Shown: piece after piece, positions 1 through 11,495 of the stretch | Position numbering within the stretch: position 1 is the stretch's first letter | Layout: each line of letters begins with the position of its first letter | Source: Symbiodinium natans | Taxonomy: Eukaryota > Sar > Dinophyceae > Suessiales > Symbiodiniaceae | DNA length: 64,000 bases | Reading direction: 5' to 3' | Assembly: GCA_905221605.1 (NCBI GenBank) | Contig: CAJNDS010000554.1 | Span: 1-64,000, forward strand | Notes under the pieces: model-generated | The model's input: the letters and a program-made list of their open reading frames with translations, nothing else | The model's database searches: none | Told to the model about the DNA's origin: nothing | Translations under genes and position numbers: made by a program

Positions 1-850
1 ATTCAACCCTGACCCCTAATGCCTCTAAACCCAACCCTGAAAACCCTATGAACCCACTAAACCCTATGAACCGTTTAAACCCTGTAAGCCCTCTAAACGC
101 TCTGAACTTTCGAAATCCTGTAAGCCCTATAATAAGCCTTCTCTAAACTCTCTAAACGATATGAACCCTACAAACCCTATAAACTCTGCAAACACTCTAA
201 ACCCTCTAAACTCTCTAAGCCCTACAAATCCTATATACCCTCTAAGCCCTCTAAACGCTCTAAACCCTATAAACCCTCAAAACCCTGAGAAAATCCTTCA
301 AACCCTATAAACCCTGTAAACCCTATGAACCCTGTCAGCCCTGTAAACCCTACAAACCCTCTAACCCTGTAAAGCCTATAATCCCTACAAACGCTATAAA
401 CCCTACAAACCCTCTAAACCCTATAAACCCTCTAAACCCTCTAAACCCTCTACACCCTATAAACCCTCTAAGCCCTCTAAACGCTCTAAAACCCTCCAAA
501 CCCTAGAAACCCTTTAAACCGCACAAACCCTGCAAACCCTAAAAAGCCCGCTCAACCCATTCAAAACCCCCTGAGGCCAGGTGCCCTCTAAACCCGAAAC
601 CCTAAACCCTGCAAACCCTAAAAAGCTCTCTTAAACCTATAAAATCCCCCCGAGGCTACAAACCCCCACAAGCCCTCTAAACCCTCTAAACCCGATAATT
701 AAACCCTACAAACCCTGTAAGCCCTGCAACACCCTAAACCCTAAGCCCGAAACCCTAAACCCTAAACCCTAAACCCTAAACCCTAAACCCTAAATCCTAA
801 ACCCTAAACCCTAAACCCTAAACCCTAAACCATAACCCCCCTGAGGCCAG
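1..850. repeat. Degenerate CCCTAAA-type repeat field, probable 3' part of an upstream intron
   Basis: The stretch is built of 7-, 9- and 10-base variants such as CCCTAAA, CCCTCTAAA, CCCTATAAA and CCCTGTAAA, becoming regular CCCTAAA at about 727-830. It ends at the AG acceptor of the first D1 exon. No coding island is seen in it. Its irregularity and position next to an exon argue against a true chromosome end. Confidence 0.85.
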
Positions 851-904
851 GCGCCGCACACAGCAGTGGTCGGCTGCGCCGACTCGCGGGCTCCGGTGGA
901 AGTG
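851..904 (+). CDS. D1 exon: first zinc motif
   Basis: The exon encodes APHTAVVGCADSRAPVEV, the hallmark beta-CA zinc-site segment (Cys ligand plus the Asp-Arg dyad). The acceptor is CCAG and the donor is GC. It is phase 0 at both ends and has the same 54-nt length as the D4 exon at 55832. CCCTAAA repeats lie just upstream and TTTAGGG repeats begin about 20 nt downstream. Confidence 0.9.
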
Positions 905-924
905 GCCTCTTGGGACGCGAGAGA

Positions 925-1110
925 GGGTTTAGGGTTTAGGGTTTAGGGTTTAGGGTTTAGGGTTTAGGGTTTAGGGTTTAGGGTTTAGGGTTTAGGGTTT
1001 AGGGTTTAGGGTTTAGGGTTTAGGCTTAGGGTTTGGGGTTTGGGGTTTGGGGTTTGGGGTTTGGGGTTTGGGGTTTGGGGTTTGGGGTTTAGCGTTTAGG
1101 GTTTAGGGTT
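925..1110. repeat. TTTAGGG / TTTGGGG array
   Basis: A regular TTTAGGG run switches to TTTGGGG at about 1031-1087 and back. The block-wise switch shows local copying of a variant unit. Confidence 0.95.
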
Positions 1111-1114
1111 TAGG

Positions 1115-1230
1115 GAGGTTCATGGGTACTTATGAGTAGGGTTATAAGTACCTTAAATAAGGTTCTAATTACAGTTGCCATACTTTAAACCCTTTAAACC
1201 CCTACTCATATAACTACCCATGAACCTCCA
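1115..1230. mobile_element. MITE-like element, family A
   Basis: The terminal inverted repeat is GGAGGTTCATGGGTA with TACCCATGAACCTCC at the other end; inner inverted repeats include TATAAGTA. No coding capacity is seen. Confidence 0.82.
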
Positions 1231-1511
1231 ATAAGCCAAAGCGAACTAATATCTGATCATGTGTTTGGTCGTTGCCCTGAGCCCTGAGCCCTGAATTCCT
1301 AAGTCCTTCGATCTCTGAGGTCCGAAGCTCAGTCCGGCGTAGATTTTTGTGGTTGGGGTTTCCGGAAAGGGCGTTCCTGGGACCCTCTTTACCTACAGTT
1401 TTATGAGTTATACTTGCTAATTCAGGGTAGTTACTACCCTAAACCCTAAACCCTTAACCGTGTAGGTGAGTAGAGTTCCAGGTAGAGTTGTGAGCACGTC
1501 AGTCAGCCAAG

Positions 1512-1581
1512 ATCTTCGATGCTCTGCCGGGCGACATTTTCGTCCTCCGAAACGCGGGCAACACGTGCACCCACGCGGAAG
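1512..1581 (+). CDS. D1 exon: FDALPGD strand
   Basis: The exon encodes IFDALPGDIFVLRN followed by AGN and TCTHAE, the core strand after the zinc site. Length is 70 nt, identical to D4 56320-56389. The acceptor AG is followed by A rather than G, as in D4. The GC donor leaves phase 1, completed to Gly by the next exon. Confidence 0.9.
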
Positions 1582-2534
1582 GCTCGCGCTATCAGGGCGG
1601 GTTCAAGAGTTATCATTGATTGGCGAACTAGTTGGAGGTTAGGGTCAAAAGAAGACTGTTTTCCGAAACCCCAAAATCTCCAAAATCAAGCCTCTCAGCG
1701 TCACAAGCCGTCACAAGCCCTTCTCGCGCACTCCAGCTTCCACCCCAAAGCGACCCCACTTCCTGTTCAGAGGGCTCACGGTTTGTGCGAGAGAAAGAGC
1801 ACTGTAGGGGCCAAGCCCCTGAAGTTGCAAGCCCTGGCCTTTGGAAGGTTCCTGGGTCGTTGTAGTGTGATAGGGTTTAGGGTTTAGGGTTTAAGGTTTA
1901 GGGTTTAAGGTTTAGGGTTTAGGGTTTGGGGTTTGGGGTTTTGCGGGGGGGGGGGGGGGGGGGGGGGGTTGACTTTAGAGGTTCTTCTGGGACATCGTCT
2001 CGTGTTTTGCAAGCGGGTTATAAGGGAAATCTAGGGGTCATTTTTGGGAACAGGCATTCTGATCAACTCCCCCCAACCCTCAGCCCTAAACCCCAAATCC
2101 TAAACCCTAAACCCTAAACCCTAAACCCACCCTACACTGCTCCACAACATAAAGCCTAGGAGTCCCTAAGCCCAGAGTCCCCAAAGCTGACCGCTGACAA
2201 AGCCTTAAGCCCCCCAACCCTGCAACCTAAACGTAAAAACCCTTAACCCCAAATCCTCAACCCGGAGCCCCAAAGCCTAAACCCCCAAAACCCTCAACAC
2301 AGGATCCTAAACCCTCAGCCCTAAACCCCAATCCTCAATCCTGCATCCTAAACCCTGAGCCTCCAAACTCTAGGCTTCAAATACCCAACCCGGAACCGCC
2401 TAACCCTAAACCCTAAACCTGGAACCCCCAAACCCTAAACCCTGATACCCTAAACCCTAAACCTGGAAGCCCTAAAATCCGAAGTCCTGAACCCTAAACC
2501 CCAAACCCTTAACCCTAAACCCCAAGTCCTCCAG

Positions 2535-2593
2535 GCAGCATGCTGGGAAGCCTCGAGTTCTGCACTGGCAAGTTGGGCAGCCGACTCGTCCTG
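2535..2593 (+). CDS. D1 exon: GSLEF helix
   Basis: The exon encodes SMLGSLEFCTGKLGSRLVL, the helix-strand leading to the second zinc motif. It starts phase 1 (GC) and ends phase 0 with a GC donor. It is 59 nt, the same as the D4 counterpart. Confidence 0.9.
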
Positions 2594-2833
2594 GCACCCT
2601 GGGTTCAAGGTCGAGGTTTGGGGGTTTGAGGGTTTGAGGGTTTGATGGTTTTAGGGTTTTAGGGTTTTAGGGTTCAGGGTTTATAGGGTTTAGGGTTTAG
2701 GGTTTAGGGTTTGGGGGATTAGGGTTTAGCGGTTTAGGGGTTTAGGGTTTAGGGTTTAGGGTTTTAAAGAACCCCTTTGAAACGCAAACCGATCAGCCCA
2801 GACCCCACAGCCACCAAAGCCAGAAGCAGCAAG

Positions 2834-2878
2834 GTCCTGGGCCACACGAAGTGTGGGGCGATCTACGGGGCAACCAAG
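2834..2878 (+). CDS. D1 exon: second zinc motif GHTKC
   Basis: The exon encodes VLGHTKCGAIYGATK with the His and Cys zinc ligands. It is 45 nt, phase 0 to 0, with a GC donor, and has the same length and boundaries as D4 57221-57265. The upstream intron is only 240 nt, mostly TTTAGGG-type repeat. Confidence 0.9.
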
Positions 2879-2899
2879 GCATCCCACTAGTTGCTTCGG

Positions 2900-3335
2900 A
2901 AACCCTAACCTCTAAAGCCCTGAACCCTAAACCCGAAACCCCGAAACCGCTAAGCCTAACCCTAAACCTTAAACCCTATACCCCTAAACCGCTGAACCTA
3001 ACCCTATACCCCTAACCCCCTAAACCCTTAAACCCCTAAACCCCTAAACCCCTAAACCCCTAAACCCCTAAACCCCTAAACCCCTAAACTCCTGAACTCC
3101 TGAACCCCTAAACCCCTAAACCCCTAAACCCCTAAACCCCTAAACCCCTGAACCCCTAAACCCCTAAACCCCTAAACCCCTAAACCCCTAAACCCCCAAA
3201 CCCCTAAACCCCTAAACCCCTAAACCCCTAAACCCCTAACCCTAATCCCCAAAACCCCTGAGCCTAACCCTAAACCCTAAACCCTAAACCCTAAACCCCT
3301 AAGCCCCTAAACCCCTAAACCCTACGCCCCTTCAG
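2900..3335. repeat. CCCCTAAA (8-bp) array
   Basis: The middle of this block (about 3010-3235) is an 8-base variant with four C's, repeated some 25 times with few changes. Confidence 0.95.
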
Positions 3336-4137
3336 TGGTTCAGGGCTAGGTGGAGTGCTGTAAAGATTTCCCGTGCGCGACTATGGACACCCACATGGAA
3401 GTATGGAGGTATGTTTAGTGTGTTGCAAGGCTAAGGGACGGCTTCTGGTTGAGGAGAAGCGTGACCCCTAAACCCTACATGTACACTCCACGCTTATCTC
3501 AGTCTGGATCAGCTGTGTATCAAAGAGGACAGCCCCCAAAACCCTAGATCTCAGAACCCTGCACCTTAGAATCCCTTACAGCCCTAAACCTTAAACCCCT
3601 AAACCCTGAACCCTAAAACCCTAAAACCCTGATCCCCAACCCCTAAGCCCTAAAACCCTGAACTCCAAACCCTAAAACCTTAAACTGAACCTAAAGCATA
3701 AAACCTTAAACCCTGAACTCCAGACCCTAAAACCCCAAGAATTAAAATGCCCAGACCCTGATGAACCCTAAAGCCCTAAACCCTAGTACCTTAAACCCCT
3801 AAACACTGAACTCCGAACCCCAAACCCCGAACCCTACTAAACCCCAAAAGCCCTACAACCCCTCGGTAGGCCTTTGGGATATTTCTCTTAATGGGCATAA
3901 GAGGGTCCAAAATTCCCAACATTTTTCAGAGGGCTCAATCTTAGGGTAGTTACATGGTCCCATACCCGGCGATTTTCACAGGGGCATTGAGAGGGGGCGT
4001 GTGGTGCACATGGAAAGCAGCTGTCGCGTGGGCGACTTCAGGCACTGGCGTGGTGCATGCAGCCAGTCCTGCAAGAAGGTGAGGGGGGAGGACGGAGAAA
4101 GCAAGCATCTACGCATCTGGCGAACTTATGTACCCTA

Positions 4138-4248
4138 CCCAGAGGGTCCATTTGTAATACAATTATGGAATTAGGTACCCCAAAACCCTATTCAGTATGG
4201 TTTTTGGGTACCTAATTCCAGAATAGTAATACAAGTGGACCCTCTGAG
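4138..4248. mobile_element. MITE-like palindrome, family B
   Basis: An almost complete palindrome: CCCAGAGGGTCCATTTGTAA at one end and its complement at the other, around TACCCCAAAACC / GGTTTTTGGGTA. Confidence 0.85.
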
Positions 4249-4710
4249 CTACACCAGCAAAAGGCCCATGCATCAGAACCCTTTTCAGGAGGTCAGAGGG
4301 CCCATATTCCGGCCCATGATCACGAAACCTACCCTTAAACTCACAGGCCATCAAAGACCCTGAAGAGGCAGTAGCCCTAAACCCTAACCCTAAATCCTAA
4401 ACCCTAAACCCTAAACCCTAAACCCCAAGCCCCAAACCCTAAACCCTAAACCCTAAACCCCAAACCCTAAACCCTAAACCCTTAACCTTAATTAAACCCT
4501 AGACCCCAGTTCTGCTCCTTGGTTGGGGAACCGGGGAAATCTCCACAGGCACAATTAAACCCTAAACCCCAAACCCCAAACCCGAAACCCTAAACCCTAA
4601 ACCCCAAACCCCAAACCCTAAACCCTAAACCCTAAACCCGAAACCCTAAACCCCAAACCCTAAACCCTAAACCCCAAACCCTAAACCCTAAACCCTGCAA
4701 CCCTGAAGAG

Positions 4711-4772
4711 GCACACTTCGCCCGCAAGCAGCAAGCAGCCGAGTCCCAGCAGCCTGGATCCTTCAAGCAAAG
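4711..4772 (+). CDS. D1 exon: variable helix after GATK
   Basis: The island between CCCTAAA and TTTAGGG blocks encodes AHFARKQQAAESQQ and a short tail. It links GATK to the SALEGL helix in phase (AG at the end plus G of the next exon gives Arg). Sequence here is variable among units, so the call rests on phase, position and flanking repeats. The donor is GT. Confidence 0.75.
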
Positions 4773-5776
4773 GTTCGGGTTTAGGGTTTAGGGTTTAGGG
4801 TTTAGGGTTTAGGGTTTATGGTTTAGGGTTTAGGGTTTAGGGTTTAGGGTTTAGGGTTTAGGGTATATGGTTTAGGGGTTTGGCTTCGGGTTTAGGGTTT
4901 GGGGTTTGGCGGTTTGGGGTTTGGGGTTTTGAGGTTAGGGTTTCGGTCTTTTGGGGTTTGGGGCCTTAGTTCAGCCTATTCCTTTGGGATAAAGAGTACT
5001 TCTTTGGGCCCCCTAACCTCCGCAATCCGTGAAACTTTCCCTAAACCCTAAACCCTAAACCCTAAACCCTAGAGGCAGCTAGGAGGGCTCAGGATGTGAA
5101 CGCAATTTCAGGTCGCGTCACACAGACGGCTCCGTGTCATACTGTGTAACCCCAAACCCTGAATCAGGCCCTAAAACCCTCAACCCTAAACCAGGCCCTA
5201 AACCCTAAACCAGGCCCTAAACCCTAAACCCTAAACCCTAAACCCTATGCTCTTTAGAGTCACACGGTTCTTCAGGGGAGTGTGGATCGAGGCACCCAGG
5301 TCCTCCAGACAGCCGCCACTTCTGATTAAGTAGGCCCCAGGGTTTTAGGTTTTAGGGTTCAGGTTTAGGGTTTGGGGTTCAGGGTTCGGGGTTTAGGCTA
5401 CGGTTTAGGCTTCCGTTCAGCGGCTTCAACGTGAGCCTTCAGCTCTATGGCTCTATGTGTAAACCTTAGGCCTCAAACCCAAAGCCCTAAACCCTGCATC
5501 TATCGGTTCTGCAACCCTAAACCCTAAACCTAAACCCCAAACCCCAAACCTTAATCTTAAACCCTAAAGTTCTACATTAAGTTTCGAGTCTTTTGGCAGG
5601 TGCTAACCTGAGAGCCCCGACTCCGCAGGGGGTAGAGGGCTTTGGGCCTCTAGGGGGGAAGCTGTAGGCACTAGTGGCCTTGGAGGTTTAGGGTTTAGGG
5701 TTTAGGATTTAGGGTTTAGAGTTTAGGGTTTAGGGTTTAGGGTTTAGGGTTAGGAGGGCTGAAGGGAACTGCAGAG

Positions 5777-5825
5777 GTCTGCGCTTGAGGGCCTCCTGGA
5801 AGGGCTTGGCGCCGTGGCCGAACAG
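5777..5825 (+). CDS. D1 exon: SALEGLLEGLG helix
   Basis: The exon encodes SALEGLLEGLGAVAEQ, matching D2 21274 (SALEGLLLDLAGVAGQ) and D3 35798. The acceptor is AG|G and the donor is GC, ending phase 0. Confidence 0.85.
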
Positions 5826-6544
5826 GCCGTCCTGGTCCCTAAAAATTTTGCCCTGAACCCCAAACCCTAGGGTTTAGGATTTAGGGTTTAGGGTTTAGGG
5901 TTTATTTAGGGTTTAGGGAAACCCTGAGGGTTACGATATTAGGCCTTAGTGGTTCTTCTTTTCAGTGGATCGTACAGTTTTGGGGGTCTATATTAAGGGT
6001 CCTTTATTATCGTAAGCCCCCACATTACACCCTCATCCCCGGTCACGAGTTTGGGGAGGGGCCTTGGCTTTTCAGGGTCTAAGGTATCAGGTAGGCCGCA
6101 TTTGACATCGGGTTTTAGCCGAGCTGATGCTCATGACCAGGCTTCGAAGGGACAACGAAGTTGATTATGTTCAAGGGCATCAAGTTGAGGTATATACGTT
6201 TTTTGTTCTCCGGGATTGCGCCCATGATGGAAGAGATTTGTCCAGGTCAGTTAAGCCAGTCATGACTGTATTACCACCCAGTCTAGGGGCTTGAAGTGTA
6301 GGGTTCAGGGCCTGCTTGGAGGTTCATGCATAGATAAGTGTGGTAAGAGGTTTCTATCCAGTTGGAACTGTAGCTGTCCTACCCGTATTTTGTACAAAGA
6401 ACCAACCTCTACCCTGAACCCTTACCCAAAACCCTACACCCAAAGCCATGACAAAATCTAGCAAGCTTCAGGGACCAAACAGAGTTAGGGTCTCTGCGAA
6501 GTCGCAGAAGACAGAACCTTAGAACCCTTTCGCCCTCTCTGGGT

Positions 6545-6605
6545 CAAGGGCTTAGGGCTTAGGGCTTAGGGCTTAGGGCTTAGGGCTTAGGGCTTAGGGC
6601 TTGCT
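6545..6605. repeat. GGGCTTA array
   Basis: Eight or so tandem copies of a single-base variant of the telomere-like unit. Confidence 0.95.
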
Positions 6606-6792
6606 TGGGGCTGCTATCCCGGAACAGGGTTTTAGGGAAGTTTTAGGATTTAGGGGGTAGGGTTCAGGAAGCTACCCTCATAAACCCTCATCCCCAAAAA
6701 CCCTAAACCCTAAACCCTAAACCCTAAACCCTAAACCCTAAACCCTAAACCCGAAACCCTAAACCCTAAACCCTAAACTCCCAACTGCGAAG

Positions 6793-6846
6793 GCCGAATA
6801 TGACATGGGCCCTTTGGCGGACGAGGAGTTCGTGGCTGCGCACGCC
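6793..6846 (+). CDS. D1 exon: AAHA helix start
   Basis: The exon encodes AEYDMGPLADEEFVAAHA, the start of the long helix before VNVF. The inferred GT donor follows GCC so that the next exon supplies VRVNVF. The following intron is short (170 nt) and consists almost only of TTTAGGG variants. Confidence 0.85.
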
Positions 6847-7016
6847 GTGGCAAAGCTGAAGAGCTGCTTGTGAGGGGTTTAGGGTTTCGGGTTTCGGGTT
6901 TCGGGCTACGGTTTAGGGTTTCGGGTTTGGGGTTTCGGGTTTAGGGCTTGGGGTTTAGGGTTGGGTTTAGGGTTTAGGGTTTAGGGTTTTGGGGTTACCC
7001 TTCGCCCCTCCTTCAG

Positions 7017-7062
7017 GTGAGAGTGAACGTCTTCCACACCATCAACTTCCTGTTGCAATACA
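7017..7062 (+). CDS. D1 exon: VNVFHT helix
   Basis: The exon encodes VRVNVFHTINFLLQY, a conserved beta-CA helix. The acceptor is CTTCAG and the donor is GA, with one base (A) carried to the next exon to make Ser. The same junction in phase occurs in D2. Confidence 0.88.
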
Positions 7063-7847
7063 GAAGCTCGGCGGTGAACTTAGGGTTCAGGGTTTTATGG
7101 TTTAGGGTTCGGGTTTAGGGTTTAGGGTTTAGGGCTTAGGGTCTAGGGTTTCGGGGGTTCCTCAAAATCGTGGCTCGGGGTTCAGGGCTTCGTAGCGGAG
7201 CCTAAACTCGGACCCAGAGTAGGCCCTTAGGTTCCCTTTTTTTGGGGGGTTTAGGTTCCCTTGCAAGCACTTTAAACCTAAGGGGGCACCCATTCCTAGG
7301 TTACCCTTGGGTCTAGTAAACGATTGCCTATGTCCAAGGCCCGTGGCTTGATGGTGGCTCTCACAAAGATGTTTCCTGAAGTCTGTTTATCGGGCCCCAA
7401 ATACCGGCCCCAAATACCCTAAACCCAAGCCTGCGTCTTTATTGGAAGTTTCGTATTCGTGGTGGCTTGTCTAGGGGGGGGGGGGGGCCTTCGGTTGTTT
7501 CGTTTCGGGGGGGGGGGGACTTAGGGGTGTTGTGGTGCAGCTTGGGGTTGTTAAAACAACCTAAACCCTACGTCCTAAACCCTAAACCCTAAACCCTAAA
7601 ACCTAAACCCTAAACCCTAAATCCCCAAGCCCTGCAGGGCTTAGGCCTGGGAGTGATTCAGGACCGACCAAACTTTGAGAGCTTTTGGGATGTCGATGTA
7701 GGGCCTTTGGTCGAGGGGGGATGTTGGGGTCATTGGAAGGCCATATGAAATTGTGGGGGTGGGGAGGGGGGGGGGGGGGGGGGGGGGGGGGAGGGGGTTA
7801 TACTTACTGTTCTTGGTCAGTGTATATAGTGTTAATATTTGCTAGAT

Positions 7848-7878
<31 letters not shown>

Positions 7879-7937
7879 ATGTATATATGTACATGTACAT
7901 GCATATGTGTATGTCTATGTGTATATATATATATATA

Positions 7938-7981
<44 letters not shown>

Positions 7982-8197
7982 TATGCGTACATATATATAT
8001 GTATGTATATATATATATGTATATATATACATATGTATATATACTTTTTTTCATTTCTACATATAAACACATATGCATATATTGGGTGCGCTTTGGGAGA
8101 TACGAGTAGGGCCACGGGCCCCTTTAGGTTGAGGGCCGCAGTCAGGGTTAAGGGGCTAGGGTTTAGGGTTTAGGGTTAGATGGTAGCAATGAACCGC

Positions 8198-8228
<31 letters not shown>

Positions 8229-8470
8229 AAAAAAAGGAATTGCATGAATTGTGTAGATTGTTCAAATGCAGCAATGCAGGAGCCATACTGTCGCTACTGT
8301 GCACTCGCTACTTTTGTGGGATCGCCAGAAACGTCGCAGAGCCTCGGTGGTTTCCGATTGACATGTTGCATTCCCAAGCTCCCCCAAGCCCTAAACCCTT
8401 AGCTCCCGGCACCCTAGACTCCCTAGACCCTAAACCCTAAACCCCGACCTCCCTACAACCTGTGCTTTTG
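7063..8470 (+). other. Intron D1 VNVF to GQIEIQ
   Basis: It contains TTTAGGG variants (7080-7150), CCCTAAA (7560-7625), three G runs (7471-7486, 7508-7518, 7760-7795), a large TA/TATG microsatellite (7843-8070), a C/A run (8196-8236) and CCCTAAA near 8390-8445. Confidence 0.65.
7843..8070. repeat. TA / TATG microsatellite
   Basis: A long alternating TA tract with TG interruptions. The Tyr/Ile-rich frames on both strands are artefacts of it. Confidence 0.95.
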
Positions 8471-8518
8471 AGGCAAGGGCATCCGCGAGGGCGTCAAGAG
8501 TGGGCAGATTGAGATCCA
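8471..8518 (+). CDS. D1 exon: GQIEIQ strand
   Basis: The exon encodes KGIREGVKSGQIEIQ, the helix turn and strand near the C-terminus. It is 48 nt, equal to D2 24525-24572. The GC donor leaves phase 1 and the next exon gives Gly-Gly. Confidence 0.88.
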
Positions 8519-9254
8519 AGGCCCCTCCGAGTGTTGCGTGTGGCTTCGGATTCTGACTCCTAAGCCTTATGGGTTTAGCGTGTAGGGTTAAAGGTTGAGG
8601 GTTGAGGGTTGAGGGTTGAACCCTAAACCAATCCCCAAACTTTTAAGTCCTGTACAAGCCCTTATCCTAAGGGCCCATGCACCTAAGTGGGGAATACTTG
8701 GGCCTTGAAGTACCTCCTATAAAGGGACTTTGGGGTCCAAGCATACTATAATGAGGCACATGGACCCTTAGGGTTAGGTTCATATCCTTCAACCCCTCTG
8801 CCTTTCAGCCCTAAGCCTACAAACCCTTCTGATCCCCATAGGCAGGAAGCCGACTGTAATCACGGCCCACTAGCTTGAGAACCCTAAGCCTAAGCCCTAT
8901 AAACCCTAAACCCCCCCCAAGCCCTGCAAATGTGATGGAGTAGTACAGGACACGAAGGATTACCAACATCCCCTACCTGAATTACTGTTACCGTTTTCAA
9001 GGCCCGTATGTCCTCAAGGAATAGGACCAGGCTCTGGCCCCAAACCCTCAGACCCCAAAGCTCCTAACCTCAGAAGCCTGCAAGATCAACTTATCGCCTT
9101 AAATCCTAAACCCAATATGAACCCCTGAAGCCCCTTACAGCGTTTAGGGTTTCGGGTTTAGGGTTTAGGGTTTAACTTCAAGCTGGAACCCCAAATCCTG
9201 AGCCCCACACTCTGAACCCCCTCATGGCCCTCAAAGCCCCAAATCACCTTTACC

Positions 9255-9545
9255 TGAACCCTAAACCCTAAACCCTAAACCCTAAACCCTAAACCCTAAA
9301 CCCTAAACCCTAAACCCTAAACCCTAAACCCTAAACCCTAAACAACTAAAACACACACACACACACACATCTTGCAGCTGCTGGCCCCCCGAAGCTCCTC
9401 AAAAGCCCCTTTAATGGGTTTAGGGTTTAGGGTTTAGGGCTTAGGGTTTAGGGTTTAGGGTTTAGGGTTAGGGTTTAGGGTTTAGGGTTTAGGGTTTAGG
9501 GTTTAGGGTTTAGGGTTTAGGGTTTAGGGTTTAGGGTTTAGGGTT
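9255..9545. repeat. Inverted pair: (CCCTAAA)n, AC run, (TTTAGGG)n
   Basis: A clean CCCTAAA array (9255-9345) is followed within 75 nt by a clean TTTAGGG array (9418-9545), which can fold into a long hairpin. Confidence 0.92.
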
Positions 9546-9939
9546 TGGGGTTTATTAAAGCCCAAAACCATGAGCCCTTCACTTCAACCCTAAGCCCTTC
9601 AGACCCCTTCAGCCCACGAACACCTCAAAGTCTTGAACCCTGAAACCTAAACCCTGAACCCTAAACCCTAAACCCTATAACCCTCAACCCTAACCCGAAC
9701 ACCTTAACTTCAACCCTGTTTCTCCTACCGCCCGCAGACCCTGGAGCCCATGAAGACTCCAAAGCCCTAAATCCCCCTGGAACCTCGAGACCCGAAGCCC
9801 TCAAACGACAAAATTAGGGTTTAGGGTTTAGGGTTTAGGGTTTAGGGGTTTAGGGTTTAGGGTTTAGGGTTTAGGGTGCAAATAGTTGGGGGCTTAGGGT
9901 TTAGTGAGTTTACTGTCCAGGGTTCCGGGTTTAGGCTTT

Positions 9940-10032
9940 CTTGGTAGCCCAGTGGTACCCTTTTTCCCAATGTTGGGTTCTGGGTGCTAAAAAAGGGTAC
10001 CCTTGCTATAGTATGTTTACTGGGCTACTAAG
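9940..10032. mobile_element. MITE-like element, family D
   Basis: The ends are CTTGGTAGCCCAGTGGTACC and ACTGGGCTACTAAG. Confidence 0.82.
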
Positions 10033-10385
10033 ACATCGTCCATGCGATAACAAACGCCGTCCACATACGCTGAATAAGAAGAAAAACATCGAATGCACGA
10101 AATAAGGAGCTAAGAGGAACAAAATCGGAGTCGTGAACGAGAATGCTTGGATCCCCGAAACCCTTAACCCCAAAAACCCTCAAAGCCTCATATCCCAAAA
10201 TCCCAGAAACCCCGAAAGACCCTAAACAAAAACCTAAAACAAGAACTCAGACCCTACAAACCCAAAGCCCCTCAGAAACCAGAGGATCCCAGGAGCCCCT
10301 CTTACCCACACTCTTACCACGTCTTACCCCACCTCCCCTCAACCCTAAACCCTAAACCCTAAACCCTAAACCCCAAACCTCCGAG

Positions 10386-10440
10386 GCGGCGTCTACGACC
10401 TCTCCACGGGCCTTGTGGAGTTCATCGGCCGGTCCCCGAG
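10386..10440 (+). CDS. D1 exon: last strand, GVYDLSTG
   Basis: The exon encodes GVYDLSTGLVEFIGRSP, the final beta-CA strand. It starts with GC, giving QGGVYDL with the preceding exon, and ends AG with a GC donor so the linker exon continues as RQAELL. Confidence 0.9.
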
Positions 10441-11322
10441 GCGCCGCTTAGGGGTTTAGGGTTTGGAGTTTAGGGTTTAGGGTTTAGGGCTTAGAGGTTT
10501 AGGGTTTAGGGCTTAGGGTTTAGGGTTTGGGGCTTAGGGTTTAGGGTTTAGGTTTAGGGTTTAGGGCTTAGGGTTTAGGGTTTAGGGTTTAGGGCTTAGG
10601 GCTTGGGGTTTAGGGTTTGGCGTTTAGGGCTTAGGGTTTAGGGTTTAGGGTTTAGGTTTAGGGTTTAGGGCTTAGGGAAAGGGTTGAGGGTGTTAAGGGG
10701 CTCCAAGGGGGTTTGGGATTTTCCAGGCTTTTTTAAAAGGGTTTTACGGGTTTTAAAAGGGTTTATGGGGGGGTTAAGAGCTTCTCGCTGCCCTAAGCCT
10801 GTGAGCCAATTGAGCTTGCAGTCTCCCCGAGTGGTTTAGTCTGGTTCTGCGCGGTCAGAAGTAGGAGCGCTTCAGTATGTTTCTGCTGCCGGGGGGTGTC
10901 AGAGGTTTAAGAGGTTTAAGGGGTTTAGGGATTTACTGTAGGGTTCCACGGATCCAGGTTTAAGGAGTTTAGGGTTTAGGGGTTAGGGATTGGCAGTTCT
11001 GGGGTTTAGGGTTTCAGGGTTTTAGGCTTTAGCGGTTCGGGGTTCTAGGCTTATAGGGTTTCGGGGCTTTAGTGTTTAAGGCTAAACGAGCTGAGAAGAG
11101 TCTCCTTCTAACGCCTTGCCTGAATTGCTTTGTTGTTGCTCTATCTATCCCCCGTACACCCGACCTTAAGCCCTTAACGCCAACCAAGTCCTGTACCTTC
11201 CGGGAAGCGTTCTTCATGCAACTTCGGTCGCTGTCACACCCCTGCGCCCGAACCCCCGAAAACCTAAGCCATTTTTGTTTGCCATCCCTTCTCCTCCTCC
11301 CCCCCCCCCCCCCCCCCCCCCT

Positions 11323-11478
11323 CTTGGAGGTTCATGGGGAAGTTATAAGTAGGGTTCTAATTCTGGCAACTGTACTTATAACCTTATTTTAGGGTACTTA
11401 TAACCCTACTTCTAAGTACCCTGTACTTCTAACCTTATTTCTTATAACCCTACTCATAAGTACCCATGAACCTCCAAG
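11323..11478. mobile_element. MITE-like element, family A
   Basis: It is bounded by CTTGGAGGTTCATGGG and CCCATGAACCTCCAAG, a perfect 16-base inverted repeat. It ends 17 nt before the linker exon at 11496. Confidence 0.88.
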
Positions 11479-11495
11479 CTCTCCTTCTCCCACAG

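Larger units (their letters stand above)
905..1511 (+). other. Intron D1 CADSR to FDALPGD, with telomere-like ends
   Basis: The intron begins GC, then carries about 170 nt of TTTAGGG and TTTGGGG repeats (925-1110), a MITE-like element (1115-1230), plain sequence, and short CCCTAAA runs near 1436-1455 before the AG. Confidence 0.7.
2879..4710 (+). other. Intron D1 GHTKC to variable helix
   Basis: The intron holds CCCTAAA and CCCCTAAA repeats (2900-3330, 3540-3870, 4370-4700), a palindromic MITE (4138-4248) and about 250 nt of plain sequence. No 5' TTTAGGG block is seen, so it does not follow the usual inverted arrangement. Confidence 0.65.
8519..10385 (+). other. Intron D1 GQIEIQ to last strand
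   Basis: It holds a CCCTAAA array (9255-9345), an (AC)n run (9350-9369), a TTTAGGG array (9418-9545), mixed Ser/Pro-like repeat junk, another TTTAGGG array (9813-9878), a family D MITE (9940-10032) and CCCTAAA up to 10375. Confidence 0.65.
851..10440 (+). other. Beta-CA unit D1 (N-terminal helix exons lie left of the window)
   Basis: Ten exons encode the unit from the CADSR zinc motif to its last strand. Zinc ligands are present (CADSR at 851-904, GHTKC at 2834-2878). Exon sizes for the first four exons (54, 70, 59, 45 nt) equal those of the matching D4 exons, so those intron positions are probably ancestral to D1 and D4 or were copied with them. Joined coding length is 542 nt. No ALxxLKEG exon is visible in 1-850, which is all degenerate telomere-like repeat. 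Confidence 0.87.

Noticed and set aside
1-1110. True chromosome telomere
   Set aside because: The repeats are degenerate, change strand within 100 nt, are followed by exons and recur throughout the window, so they are interstitial.
7842-8115. Tyr/Ile-rich frames on both strands
   Set aside because: These are translations of a TA microsatellite.
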